From contig CAVVZC010000021.1 of the NCBI GenBank assembly GCA_963752565.1, positions 67,499-131,498 on the forward strand: DNA of 64,000 nt. The letters are read 5' to 3'. Source of the stretch: UBA11574 sp963752565 (lineage in GTDB: Bacteria; Desulfobacterota; Desulfobacteria; Desulfobacterales; UBA11574). The number at the start of each line of letters is the position of its first letter. Position 1 is the first letter of the stretch. The notes under the pieces were generated by a model. That model did not search any database and was not told the DNA's origin. It was given only the letters and a program-made list of their open reading frames with translations. Below, in pieces: positions 26,248 to 35,660 of this stretch. A program made the translations under genes and the position numbers.

Positions 26248-26496
26248 CTACTCGATGGAAATGATGATTTTTCTGTTTTTTTTGTGTTCCTCGATCTCGG
26301 CAAGGGTTCCCAATGGTTCTTCGGTTTTTGAGATTTCAATGATTTGATCAAGGTCGATACCCAAATCGTCAAGAACCTTTACGGCTTTACGCGGCACCAA
26401 TTTTGACGCCACCTTAATGACCGCAAGGGGAACCGTCATGGTTGTGTCTGGTGCTGTATCACTGTTTTTAAAAATCCTTATTTTCAGCTTTAGCAT
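26248..26496 (-). CDS. Small protein of unknown function (82 aa)
   Basis: A short protein with the pattern TVPLAVIKVASKLVPRKAVK then LDDLGIDLDQIIEI, and a charged beta C-terminus (RKIIISIE). I have seen this pattern at the ends of various small bacterial proteins but cannot name the family. It starts 29 bases inside the end of the GNAT gene, indicating translational coupling, and is followed after 40 bases by the 173-aa gene. Confidence 0.6.
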   Translation of the reverse strand: MLKLKIRIFKNSDTAPDTTMTVPLAVIKVASKLVPRKAVKVLDDLGIDLDQIIEISKTEEPLGTLAEIEEHKKNRKIIISIE

Positions 26497-26977
26497 GGAT
26501 GCGTTCCTTCTTTTTTATATTCAATTCAAAGAAAGTTGCGCCTTCAATGGGATTGAACCGATATGGCGCTACTTCCTTGAACCCCAAAGCCTTGTATAAC
26601 ATATTTGCCTGTTTCATTGAGGGAATCGTATCGAGTCTCATCAAATCATACCCCATATCCCTGGCGGCTTTGATAACAACTTCAGCCAATAATTTTCCGA
26701 CCTTTTGTCCTCTGAAATACGGTTTTACGTAAAGACGCTTCATTTCACAAATACCTTGACCTAAATCTCGAAGAGCCACACAGCCGATGGGCTGATTTGC
26801 ATCCAGCGCAACATATAAACAGCCCCGAGGGAAAGCGTATTGTCCAGGAAAATTCTCCATCTCTTTATCAAAGTCCTGAAAGCCCAAATCAAATTCCAGA
26901 GATTCAGCATATTCCCGAATCAATTCCTTTGCTTTTTCAACAAATTCTTTTGTATTTGCTTCAACAATTTTTATCAT
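26468..26977 (-). CDS. GNAT-family N-acetyltransferase
   Basis: 169 aa from the ATG at 26977 (MIKIVEANTKEF); a frame to 27022 adds a poorly conserved extension. The acetyl-CoA loop is YFRGQKVGKLLAEVVI with the Q/R-x-x-G-x-G/A pattern; the later DTIPSMKQANMLYKALGF and final FFELNI strands complete the GNAT fold. The acceptor cannot be predicted. It lies between the methyltransferase and the 82-aa gene in the same minus-strand run. Confidence 0.85.
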   Translation of the reverse strand: MIKIVEANTKEFVEKAKELIREYAESLEFDLGFQDFDKEMENFPGQYAFPRGCLYVALDANQPIGCVALRDLGQGICEMKRLYVKPYFRGQKVGKLLAEVVIKAARDMGYDLMRLDTIPSMKQANMLYKALGFKEVAPYRFNPIEGATFFELNIKKKERIHAKAENKDF

Positions 26978-27012
26978 GGTTACGTAAAAACTAAGAACTT
27001 CAGAAAGGGTTG

Positions 27013-27630
27013 TCAATGACATTCGGTGCCGGATTGGATGACCCTATTTATAGGCAATGCCTTTAAAGAATGTATAACAAAAAGTTGGCGACCGATAAGA
27101 GAATTGGCCTTCACTTTGGCCTGTAGATCAATCAGACATTGTATCGTCTGCCATGCTTCCTTACTGTCCGGATGAAAAAAAGTAGAACCGTGGTCTCCTT
27201 CAATTACCGTAATGGTTCCATTATTTTTCAATTTTGCTTTTAGATGAAATAATGCCCCGATCGGGTTTTTTAGATGCTCCAGCACAAAACATACAAATAT
27301 GTGATCAAAACTGCTGTCTAAAAAAGGCAAATCGAAAATGTCGGCATTAAGAAAAGCTGCATTCTCATATCCTGATGATTCTATTCGAGCTTTTGCGGTA
27401 TTAAGAGACGTTTCTGTTATATCCATACATGTAAAGCGAGTATCAGGACTATGGGTTACCAGCGTGATCGTTTGAGCGCCAACGCCGCACCCGACCTCTA
27501 ATACAAAAGCCCCGGGTGGATACGTTGTGTCTTTATGCAGCAATTCCGTCAGGGTGGTCGCCTGATCAACAAGCCTTTCATTCTCTCTTTCTGAATATCC
27601 ATGAACGTATTTATGTCCACAAGTTCTCAT
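27013..27630 (-). CDS. Class I SAM-dependent methyltransferase
   Basis: 205 aa from ATG 27630 with AAGGA before it; a frame to 27729 extends 33 residues upstream without family character. AdoMet motif I is FVLEVGCGVGAQTI (about 42-55), with the acidic loop TCMDITE, LNADIFDLPF and the post-motif HIFVCFVLEHLKNP. The fold is that of UbiE/MenG-like enzymes; the substrate is not known. It leads the minus-strand gene run toward iorAB. Confidence 0.85.
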   Translation of the reverse strand: MRTCGHKYVHGYSERENERLVDQATTLTELLHKDTTYPPGAFVLEVGCGVGAQTITLVTHSPDTRFTCMDITETSLNTAKARIESSGYENAAFLNADIFDLPFLDSSFDHIFVCFVLEHLKNPIGALFHLKAKLKNNGTITVIEGDHGSTFFHPDSKEAWQTIQCLIDLQAKVKANSLIGRQLFVIHSLKALPINRVIQSGTECH

Positions 27631-28030
27631 GGGGTTTCCTTCGTTAGTCTTTACAGTTTTATTCAAAATGAGCGCTATTGTGCCACAAACATACCGCTTT
27701 ATAGTATTTCGTCGATCAAGGTTTGACAAGAAAAAGCTGCGGTAATTAACAAAAGAAGGGCTTTTGGTGGAGTAGTATCCTGTTTTTAGTTGATCACATC
27801 ATCGGGAATTCGTAAAAGCCAACTTTCAGTGATTCAACGGAGCTGTATAATAGAGGTTTTGAAGCTGTTGTGTGAATATGAAAAAGAAGTGGAGGATACA
27901 AATTGGAGGATTTGGTTCATGGCTTCCGTGTGTTGCGCAAGGATGGATCGTTCGGATTTTTGGAGTAAATAAGTTTTGGTGTGTTATTGAAAAAGCTAAA
28001 CACTCTTAAGGCTACAAACATAGACGAGAA
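27631..28030. other. Intergenic region
   Basis: About 400 bases between the methyltransferase start and the pseudopilin remnant. A 60-codon + strand ORF at 27790-27972 has no ribosome site and no recognised similarity. Nothing else supported. Confidence 0.3.
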
Positions 28031-28586
28031 TTAACTCCAGTTCTCGTCGCCATCTTTGCCGGTTAAAATCACAGAGATGCCGCCGGCAGTATTCACATTA
28101 ACACCCATAATAAGACCGGTTGGATTTGTCAAACTGACTTGGCCTTGGGCAAGAGCCGGGACGACACCGGTGGGTAAAAGTCCCCTATTGTTGAATCCAC
28201 AGGTATTTGACCGTTAATGTCGTACCTGTAATATCTACGCCGTTTTCCAAAGTAACGGGGCCCTTTATAAGGGTGTCGACACCTGGCGCATAGCCCGCAT
28301 TTCCATCTACTTCAAAAAATACGGTATAAGTCTCAGCTACCGTGTCAAATTCGATACAGGCATCTGTGTTGCTTCTCACGGCCCTAAATTTCGCTAAATT
28401 CATGTCATCGTATATCTGCCTTACCGATGTTTGGAGTCTGTGTCTGGGTAACCAGGAAATATAGCTGGGTACTGAAATGGCCGTCATTATACCAAGAATG
28501 CTAAAAGCAACGAGGATTTCAGTTAACGTGAAACCTTTCGGATTCTTCAGTTTTTTCCAACAACAAAACGATCTTTTTTTATACAT
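28031..28586 (-). pseudogene. GspH/FimT-type pseudopilin, frameshifted
   Basis: ATG at 28586 follows GGGAG. A basic leader (MYKKRSFCCWKKLKNPKG) precedes the pilin motif FTLTEILVAF with the methylated Phe and Glu5, then a hydrophobic helix and a GspH-like domain (QIYDDMNLAKFRAVRSN). The frame stops at 28185, but the next frame continues without a stop to TAA at 28031-28033, giving FNNRGLLPTGVVP and later NVNTAGGISVILTG, which are typical GspH C-terminal strands. A single-base indel within about 28185-28212 explains this. If real, the protein would lack its last strands. Minor pseudopilins prime type II secretion or type IV pili; no other pilus gene is here. Confidence 0.75.
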
Positions 28587-28980
28587 CAGTATCTCCCAAG
28601 AACAAAGCGATCTGTGTTTTTCCGCCGTTAACCGGCGTATATGTATCAATCATTAAGCCTTCACTGCCTTTAAAAAGAGCCAAGAATGCGGTGGCTTCCG
28701 GGTCATTCATTCGCGACGGCTCAAATCCTCGTTCAACCCGAATCGACCAACCTGTCCGGACCAAATTATTTTTATAATATTTTAAGACTTTTTTCGCTGA
28801 ATCGATGGTTTCGAGCTCGGCATAGCACCCGCCATTCAGCCGCATGATGTTCACAATTTTAGAGTTTGGATAGCGGGATATCTTTCCATTGAAATTGTAT
28901 GGCATTTTATCCATGCATCCTGAAACAATGCACACGAATGCCATCAACAGCAGAGATAACACGAAAGTCTTGGATTTCAT
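28579..28980 (-). CDS. Lipoprotein of unknown function
   Basis: 133 aa from the ATG at 28980 (after AAAGGGA); a longer frame to 29100 is unlikely. A lipoprotein signal peptide, MKSKTFVLSLLLMAFVCIVSGC, is cut before Cys22; the mature part includes YPNSKIVNIMRLNGGCYAEL and VLKYYKNNLVRTGWSIRV. That pattern, a short domain following a progress along YYKNxLxxxGW, is seen in small lipoproteins but has no assigned role. It overlaps the pseudopilin start by 8 bases, so the two are coupled and may work together at the envelope. Confidence 0.7.
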   Translation of the reverse strand: MKSKTFVLSLLLMAFVCIVSGCMDKMPYNFNGKISRYPNSKIVNIMRLNGGCYAELETIDSAKKVLKYYKNNLVRTGWSIRVERGFEPSRMNDPEATAFLALFKGSEGLMIDTYTPVNGGKTQIALFLGDTDV

Positions 28981-29438
28981 AAGCCGTCCCTTTATATTAA
29001 CTATCGGAACTTTTTCGGTAAAGTTTATGCAAAAATTATGCAAAAAAAGTGGGAAGGCTATAAAAAATAAAGATATCGATGAGTTAGCTTGGATGGACAC
29101 ATCGCCGAATCAAGAGCTTGAGACAATATTCGGCAATTTTTGTGTCGTTTTTTGGCAGTTTTCACCTGTATAATTCATTGTTTCGCACTCATATTTTTTA
29201 TGTAAACCAATTGAATGGTTATACATCTAAAAAAGTGTCACAGTTTAAAATCCTTTTGGCTCACTCGCTATAGCAGGGTTTTGAAAGTTCAAATTGCATC
29301 TTTATTAAAAATTCGACAATCATTTAACTTAGCACATTATTTCTTGATATTTGAACCTATAAATCGTAGTTTGTGTCCATCCATAAATATTTATTGGGCA
29401 CAAATTAAGTTTCAAAAATATAACACCGATATCGGCCT
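28981..29438. other. Divergent intergenic region
   Basis: About 460 AT-rich bases between the lipoprotein (minus) and the efflux gene (plus). It must hold promoters for both. I see no clear palindromic operator and no supported ORF. Confidence 0.3.
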
Positions 29439-30833
29439 ATGAAGAATCATGTAAATAGGTTTGTATTGACCATCATTCTGTTGCTGGTCGCATCTTGCGC
29501 TCCGTTCAAACCCCAGGAGAGGCAGGCACCGGAAGGTGAATTGCCGCGCTCTTTTTCGCTCTATACGTCAGAATCCAAACCAGAATCACGGTGGTGGGAA
29601 GAATTTAATGATCCTGATCTCAACGTGCTTATCACTGAAGCGCTCTCCGACAACTTAACTTTGAAAGAGGCCTGGTTCCGACTCGTTCAAACCCGGGCTT
29701 TGGCCGTTCAGGCCGGTGCAGCACTTTATCCGGATCTGGCAGGAACCGCCGAGGCTTATTATGCGCGTCAGCGGTTAGACAACGGTTCCCGGAAAACCAT
29801 ATCCAATGAAGACTATTCCCTGGGAGTAATAAGCAGCTACGAACTGGATCTCTGGGGGCGTATTCAGGCCGGGCGCGAATCCGCTTTGCTTGAAGTGACC
29901 GCCGCCCGGGAAGACTTAAACACAGCGGCAATGACCCTGGCGGCTGAAGTGGCCAATCGCTGGGTTAACATTATATCCCAGCGGATGCAAAAACGGCTTC
30001 TGGAACGTCAACTTCAAACCAACTTGACATTACTGGAGCTCATTGAACTCAGATTTCGAATGTCTATGGTATCGGCGGTGGATGTTTATCAACAAAAACA
30101 AATTGTTGAAGACACCATGGCTGAAATTCCTCTGGTTGAGGGCGAAGAACAGGTGCTGAGGCATGAACTGGCTCTGTTGCTGGGAAAGCCTCCGGGAACA
30201 TTATTAACGATCAGCCGGGAAGATTTTCCGCAACCGGCCGAAATTCCGGCAACCGGACTGCCGGCTGATCTTCTTGCATCACGTCCGGATTTGCGAAGGG
30301 CTGGAATGCTTTTGCAGGCTGCGGACTGGCAAGTGGCAGCCGCTCGGGCAAATCGTTTGCCGGCAATTCGCCTGACTGCCGGGGCCCAATATGAAAAAGG
30401 CAATATAAATGTACTTTTTGACAACTGGCTGCTCAACCTGGCGGGCAATTTGACTGCACCAATATTCGATGGGGGCCGACGGGCGGCAGAAGTGGACCGC
30501 AGAAAGGCTCTCGTGGATGAAAATTTGTCTGCATACCGGCAAGCGGTTTTAACGGCCATCAGAGAAGTTGAAGATGCGCTGGTCAGTGAGGTCAAGCAGC
30601 GGGAACACATCAGGGCCCTCGAAAATGTAATGGTTACTGCCCGCAAGGCATTAGAGGAGGCAGGGATTCGGTATCGTAACGGGCTTACCGATTACCTGCC
30701 GGTGCTGACCCAATTGTTGGCGGTTCAAGGACTCGAAAGGAACTTAATTCGACAGCGGGCGATCCTGCTTAATGCACGCGTCCGTCTCTATCGCTCGCTG
30801 GGCGGAACATGGACGGACTCGCTAACCCCTTGA
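29439..30833 (+). CDS. RND efflux outer-membrane factor (OprM/NodT family lipoprotein)
   Basis: 464 aa. The signal peptide ends in the lipobox VASC with Cys20 (MKNHVNRFVLTIILLLVASC). TolC-like repeats: ALSDNLTLKEAWFRLVQTRA near 63 and a second half ending YRNGLTDYLPVLTQLLAVQ; the sequence AEVANRWVNIISQ marks the NodT group. It makes a trimeric channel across the outer membrane and periplasm, taking substrate from the pump encoded next. The start lacks a strong ribosome site. A MITE-like repeat lies between it and the membrane-fusion gene. Confidence 0.93.
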   Translation: MKNHVNRFVLTIILLLVASCAPFKPQERQAPEGELPRSFSLYTSESKPESRWWEEFNDPDLNVLITEALSDNLTLKEAWFRLVQTRALAVQAGAALYPDLAGTAEAYYARQRLDNGSRKTISNEDYSLGVISSYELDLWGRIQAGRESALLEVTAAREDLNTAAMTLAAEVANRWVNIISQRMQKRLLERQLQTNLTLLELIELRFRMSMVSAVDVYQQKQIVEDTMAEIPLVEGEEQVLRHELALLLGKPPGTLLTISREDFPQPAEIPATGLPADLLASRPDLRRAGMLLQAADWQVAAARANRLPAIRLTAGAQYEKGNINVLFDNWLLNLAGNLTAPIFDGGRRAAEVDRRKALVDENLSAYRQAVLTAIREVEDALVSEVKQREHIRALENVMVTARKALEEAGIRYRNGLTDYLPVLTQLLAVQGLERNLIRQRAILLNARVRLYRSLGGTWTDSLTP

Positions 30834-30852
30834 GCAATAAAGCTTGATGATC

Positions 30853-30988
30853 TCGTAAAAAGTCGAAAACGACGACAAAGTAAAAAGCTTCAAATTCAAG
30901 GCGCGCAAATCCTGAGGAATGAGGCGTACTTATGGTACGTCGCAGTGACGAAGGATGCAGCGCAACACAGAAGTTGGACTTTTTACGA
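30853..30988. mobile_element. MITE-like element with TCGTAAAAAGTC ends
   Basis: 136 bases bounded by TCGTAAAAAGTC (30853-30864) and its exact reverse complement GACTTTTTACGA (30977-30988). The centre holds GCGTACTTATGGTACGTCGC, itself palindromic. It encodes nothing and separates the efflux channel gene from the fusion-protein gene without breaking the operon orientation. Confidence 0.65.
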
Positions 30989-31022
30989 AGTCGTAAAGTT
31001 TAAAAACCTAATAGGAATAAAA

Positions 31023-32300
31023 ATGGGAGATAATAAGCAAAAAAATATGTTGCCGGAGAAACAGCCGGACTCTGCCAGAAGTCCACGACCCATCATCAGA
31101 ATTGTTCTATCGCTTGTTATACTCGGTGCCGGTATCGGCGCAGCATTTTACATTAAAAATAGTGCGCCCCGAGCCAAAAAGCGGCCGCCGGTTAAGCTGA
31201 GTCCGACGGTTCTGATTCAAACGGTACAACCTTCCAGCTATCAGATTATCGTAACAGCCATGGGAACCGTTATTCCTGACCGGGAAGTGGTGCTAAAATC
31301 CCGTGTGTCCGGAGAAATTGTGGAGATCCATCCTGAATTCACGGAAGGCGGGTTTTTAAAAAAAGACATGAGAATTATCCAGATCGATCCTCAAGATTAC
31401 GAGCTGGCTCTGGTTCGAAAGCGAAGTACGGTGACCGATGCCGAGTATGCCCTGAAACTGGAGTTGGGGCGTCAAGCAGTGGCCAAGCGAGAATGGGAGA
31501 TTTTAGACCAGGGCAAGAAAGCGCAAGATATGGAAAAAGAACTGGCGCTACGCCAGCCCCACCTAAACAAGGTCAGAGCAGAGCTATCGGCAGCTGAGGC
31601 CGAACTAGAAGCGGCAATGCTCAATCTTGAGCGAACCCACATCACGGTGCCATTCAATGCCATGGTGCGTTCAAAGTCAGTGGATCGCGGCTCCCAGGTA
31701 ACACCCCAGGACTCGCTGGCCGAACTGGTGGGCACCGATGCTTACAGAGTCCAGGCATCCTTGCCGGTGGATCGCCTCGAATGGATTGACGTTCCGGTTC
31801 GAGCCGGCGATCACGGTTCCAAGGCCCGAATCATTTATGGCCAGGGTAATGAATACAGCGGGACGGTTATCCGGTTGATGGGAGATCTGTCAACCGAAGG
31901 GCGCATGGCTCGGATCCTGTTGGAGGTTGCTGATCCGCTTGGCTTGAACGCTTCCAATCAGGATCACACACCCCTTTTAATCGGCGAGTACGTCAGGGCG
32001 AAAATCCTGGGCCGCAAACTTGACAACGTATTTCAAATTCCGCGTACGGCCTTGAAAGATAATTCAAGTATCTGGATCGTAAGTGAAAACCAAACATTGG
32101 AAATTCGAAAGGTACGTCCGGTCTGGCGTGATGCCGACGTCGTCCTGCTGAAGGACGGCCTGAAACCTGGAGAACAGTTGATCGTTTCGGATTTGCCTGC
32201 ACCTGTGGAAGGAATGAGAGTGCGAGTCGAACCATTGAAATCTGAAATGAAAAGAGACCAACCCGTGAAAGAAAAAGCAGCAAAGGATGGAAATTCTTAG
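31023..32300 (+). CDS. RND efflux periplasmic adaptor (HlyD/MFP family)
   Basis: 425 aa from ATG 31023; a longer frame starting 30945 reads through the MITE-like repeat and is rejected. One membrane helix near residues 27-46 (IVLSLVILGAGIGAAFYI), then barrel-sandwich segments (GTVIPDREVVLKSRVSGEIV and RTHITVPFNAMVRSKSVDRG) around a coiled-coil hairpin (about 140-225). It joins the inner-membrane pump to the outer-membrane channel. It is not a lipoprotein, as it keeps an N-terminal anchor. Confidence 0.92.
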   Translation: MGDNKQKNMLPEKQPDSARSPRPIIRIVLSLVILGAGIGAAFYIKNSAPRAKKRPPVKLSPTVLIQTVQPSSYQIIVTAMGTVIPDREVVLKSRVSGEIVEIHPEFTEGGFLKKDMRIIQIDPQDYELALVRKRSTVTDAEYALKLELGRQAVAKREWEILDQGKKAQDMEKELALRQPHLNKVRAELSAAEAELEAAMLNLERTHITVPFNAMVRSKSVDRGSQVTPQDSLAELVGTDAYRVQASLPVDRLEWIDVPVRAGDHGSKARIIYGQGNEYSGTVIRLMGDLSTEGRMARILLEVADPLGLNASNQDHTPLLIGEYVRAKILGRKLDNVFQIPRTALKDNSSIWIVSENQTLEIRKVRPVWRDADVVLLKDGLKPGEQLIVSDLPAPVEGMRVRVEPLKSEMKRDQPVKEKAAKDGNS

Positions 32301-32301
32301 T

Positions 32302-35300
32302 ATGAAAAGCCTTTTGCAAGATGATTCCAAAAAAAAGGGACCCATTGCCTGGATGGCCGGTCATTCCGTGACGGCCAACCTTCTCATGCTGGTGCTTCTT
32401 GTGGGAGGATTCTTTATGGGCTTTCGCATCAAGAAGGAAGTATTTCCTTACTTTGAACTGGATCGGGTCCAAATCACCGTTCCCTATCCCGGTGCCAGCC
32501 CCCAGGAAGTGGAGAGGGGCATCATATTGGCCATAGAAGAGGCCGTGCAAGGCTTGGAAGGTGTCAATGAAGTTCGGGCATCTGCCAGAGAAGGGGTTGG
32601 TACGGTCACCGTGGAGATGATAGAAGGCGAAAATCTGCAAAAGCTGGGTCAGGACATCCAGAGTGAAGTGGATCGGATTACGTCTTTTCCCGAAGAAGCA
32701 GAAGAGCCCCGGGTGGTAATAGTTTCCAGAAAGCGTTTTGTTGTTTCTCTGGCGCTTTACGGCGATCAAAGCGAAGGGGTGCTACGTGAATATGCTGAGT
32801 ATTTGCGGGACCGATTGCTTCAGGATCCGGATATTACCCAGGTGGAACTGGTTGGGGTGCGTAACTATGAAATCAGCGTTGAGATTTCCCAGGACAAATT
32901 AAGAACTTATAACCTTACCATAGAGGAGGTTGCCCAGCGGATCGGCAGGACGTCCGTTGAACTTCCCGGCGGCGCCGTCAAAACTCCCGGAGGCGATATC
33001 CTGGTTCGCGTGAAGGAACGCAAGGATTACGGACGCGAATTCGGAAAGATTCCGATTATTACGGCCAACGATGGAACCCAGGTTCTGCTCGAAGATATCG
33101 CCGATATTAAGGACGGATTTGAAGAAACCGACCATGCCGCCACGTATAACGGAAAACCCTCCGTAATGATCGAGGTCTATCGGGTCGGCGATCAAACCCC
33201 TGTTTCAGTATCCAATGCCGCCAAACAGGTGGTGGAGGCGGTAAACCAGGAACTGCCTCCGGGCCTGGTGGTTGTTCTTCGCAATGACCGGTCGGAAATC
33301 TACCGGCAGCGCATGGAACTTATGGTTAAAAACGGAATTATAGGGTTGGGTCTGGTGTTTATTTTGCTGGCATTGTTTCTGGAAGCTCGGCTGGCTTTCT
33401 GGGTGGCTCTGGGGATTCCCATCTCTTTTATGGGTTCTCTTTTCTTTTTGCCGGCACTGGGTGTCAGCATTAATATGGTCTCCATGTTCGCGTTTATCGT
33501 CACCCTCGGCATCGTGGTGGATGATGCCATTGTTGTTGGAGAAAACGTCTACCACCATCGCCAGCGAGGCGTTCCCTGGTTTAAAGCTTCTGTTTCGGGG
33601 ACTCGAGAGATCGCCATGCCGGTAACTTTCAGCGTTTTGACCAACATGATTGCTTTCGCACCCATGTTTTTCGTTCCCGGTATCATGGGGAAGGTTTTTA
33701 AACAAATTCCCGTGGTCGTGATCAGTGTGTTTGCGATTTCGCTGATTGAGTGTTTTTTGATTCTTCCTGCCCACGTTGGCCATCAGAAACAGTTTCGTAA
33801 GGGGTTTTTCAGCAGGATCAACGATCGGCAGCAAAGATTCAGCAAGGCCTTTGTTCGTTTTGTTAAGCGGAGATACGGCCCATTGTTGGGATTGGCCCTA
33901 CGCTGGAGATATGTGACGATGTCTTTGGGTGTTGCTGTTTTGCTGATTGTGGCCGGCTATGTGAAGAGCGGGCGCATGGGATTTGAGCTTTTTCCAAAGA
34001 TCGAATCCGATTATGCCAAAGTGACGGCCACACTGCCGTTCGGGACTGCGTTTCAAAAAACCGAAAAAGTACAGCAGATGCTGGTCAAGGCGGCCCAGGA
34101 AGTTGTCGATGAAAACGGTGGAAAAACACTCATGGAAGGAATTTTCGCCAGGATCAATGGCAACCAGGCCGATGTTCGTATTTACTTGACGCCGCCGGAT
34201 AAGCGCCCGATGTCGACTGCGCAAATAACGGAACGCTGGCGGGAACGGGTGGGGGCTATTCCGGGATTGGAATCCATTTTATTTGAATCCGATGCCGGTG
34301 GACCCGGGCGCGGACCCGCAATTTCAGTAGAACTCAGTCACAAAGATATTGGTCTGCTGGAAAAGGCTGCGGCCGAGGTTGCAGATGCCCTGGGTTTTTA
34401 TCCGATTGTAAAAGATATCGATGACGGTTTTTCACCTGGCAAACAACAGATCGATTTTCAGATCAAACCGGAAGCCCGCAGTCTTGGATTAAGGTCCAAG
34501 GAGGTGGCCAGGCAAGTCCGGCATGCTTATTATGGCGCCGAAGCCCTACGACAACAGCGGGGTCGTAATGAGGTCAAAGTCATGGTCAGGCTCCCCAAGA
34601 TCGAACGGATTTCCGAGTATAATCTTGAAGAAATGATATTGCGGACGCCAAACGGTAGTGAGATTCCCTTGCGTTATGCCGTGACCATACACCGGGGGCG
34701 CGCCTATACCGATATCAATCGTCGGGACGGTCACCGGATCGTGACAGTGACGGCCGATGCCCGGCCCCGAAGTAAGGCGGGCGAGATGTCGGAGTCGCTT
34801 AAATCTGAAACCCTGCCGGAATTGAAAAACAAATATCCCGGTTTGACCTATAGTTTTGAGGGCCGGCAGGCTGACCGACGGGAAAGCATGCAGAGCCTGA
34901 TGCGAGGACTTTTGGCGGCCCTTGTGGTCATTTTTGTCATGCTGGCCATTCCACTGAACAGCTATATTCAGCCTTTGATCATTATGGCGGCCATTCCCTT
35001 TGGCATCGTGGGAGCCGTACTCGGTCATCTGATCATGGGCTACAGCCTGAGCGTACTCAGCATGTTCGGCGTGGTGGCGCTGAGCGGGGTGGTGGTCAAC
35101 GATTCGCTGGTGCTGATCGATTTTGCCAACCGCAAGGAGCGGGCCGGAATGAGTCGGCGTGACGCGATTCATCAGGCGGGTATTCACCGTTTTCGGCCGA
35201 TTATTTTAACTTCCCTGACCACTTTCGGCGGCCTGTCACCGATGATTTTTGAAACGTCCCGCCAGGCCCGGTTTTTGATTCCCATGGCCCTTTCTTTGGG

Positions 35301-35436
35301 ATACGGCATTTTGTTCGCGACCGTGATTACGCTCGTTCTGGTGCCGTCCTTTTATCTTATTATTGAAGATATCCGTCAATTGATCAGAATGAGATTCTCG
35401 TTTGATATCAAGGCCGGGCAAGAAGATGGACCCTAA
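32302..35436 (+). CDS. RND efflux inner-membrane transporter (AcrB/MexB-like)
   Basis: 1044 aa from ATG 32302, which follows the adaptor stop by one base with AGGATGG upstream; an ATG at 32287 is also in frame. Twelve membrane helices in two repeats with two large periplasmic loops. Helix 4 carries the proton-relay pair in LGIVVDDAIVVGENV; the second half has GVVALSGVVVNDSLVLIDFA. It is proton-driven. Its sequence (GARNEVKVMVRLP, KEVFPYFELDRVQITVPYPG) is closer to the broad multidrug/HAE group than to heavy-metal CusA, since no CusA metal-binding methionines are visible; the substrate is unknown. Confidence 0.94.
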   Translation: MKSLLQDDSKKKGPIAWMAGHSVTANLLMLVLLVGGFFMGFRIKKEVFPYFELDRVQITVPYPGASPQEVERGIILAIEEAVQGLEGVNEVRASAREGVGTVTVEMIEGENLQKLGQDIQSEVDRITSFPEEAEEPRVVIVSRKRFVVSLALYGDQSEGVLREYAEYLRDRLLQDPDITQVELVGVRNYEISVEISQDKLRTYNLTIEEVAQRIGRTSVELPGGAVKTPGGDILVRVKERKDYGREFGKIPIITANDGTQVLLEDIADIKDGFEETDHAATYNGKPSVMIEVYRVGDQTPVSVSNAAKQVVEAVNQELPPGLVVVLRNDRSEIYRQRMELMVKNGIIGLGLVFILLALFLEARLAFWVALGIPISFMGSLFFLPALGVSINMVSMFAFIVTLGIVVDDAIVVGENVYHHRQRGVPWFKASVSGTREIAMPVTFSVLTNMIAFAPMFFVPGIMGKVFKQIPVVVISVFAISLIECFLILPAHVGHQKQFRKGFFSRINDRQQRFSKAFVRFVKRRYGPLLGLALRWRYVTMSLGVAVLLIVAGYVKSGRMGFELFPKIESDYAKVTATLPFGTAFQKTEKVQQMLVKAAQEVVDENGGKTLMEGIFARINGNQADVRIYLTPPDKRPMSTAQITERWRERVGAIPGLESILFESDAGGPGRGPAISVELSHKDIGLLEKAAAEVADALGFYPIVKDIDDGFSPGKQQIDFQIKPEARSLGLRSKEVARQVRHAYYGAEALRQQRGRNEVKVMVRLPKIERISEYNLEEMILRTPNGSEIPLRYAVTIHRGRAYTDINRRDGHRIVTVTADARPRSKAGEMSESLKSETLPELKNKYPGLTYSFEGRQADRRESMQSLMRGLLAALVVIFVMLAIPLNSYIQPLIIMAAIPFGIVGAVLGHLIMGYSLSVLSMFGVVALSGVVVNDSLVLIDFANRKERAGMSRRDAIHQAGIHRFRPIILTSLTTFGGLSPMIFETSRQARFLIPMALSLGYGILFATVITLVLVPSFYLIIEDIRQLIRMRFSFDIKAGQEDGP

Positions 35437-35660
35437 TTTTAGAACGTCTCGGCCAATATCTCCAACCACCTAATCTTATTACAACTTCTTACTTGACTGA
35501 CGGATACCTTTAGCCGTATATAGAGTGGGATAGCAATTATTGAATAATGTTCCCATAATTTACAGACCGCATCCAATCAAATTAAATTTCAAGTTAAAAA
35601 ATGGACAGACCTTGCCATCAATTGAGTATTGTCGCTCAACTGGCGTTTAAGGAGGACTTT

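Noticed and set aside
27790..27972. Plus-strand 60-codon ORF before the pseudopilin
   Set aside because: No ribosome site and no family resemblance.
30945..31022. N-terminal extension of the RND adaptor protein
   Set aside because: These codons are translated from the MITE-like repeat; the ATG at 31023 gives a normal N-terminus.
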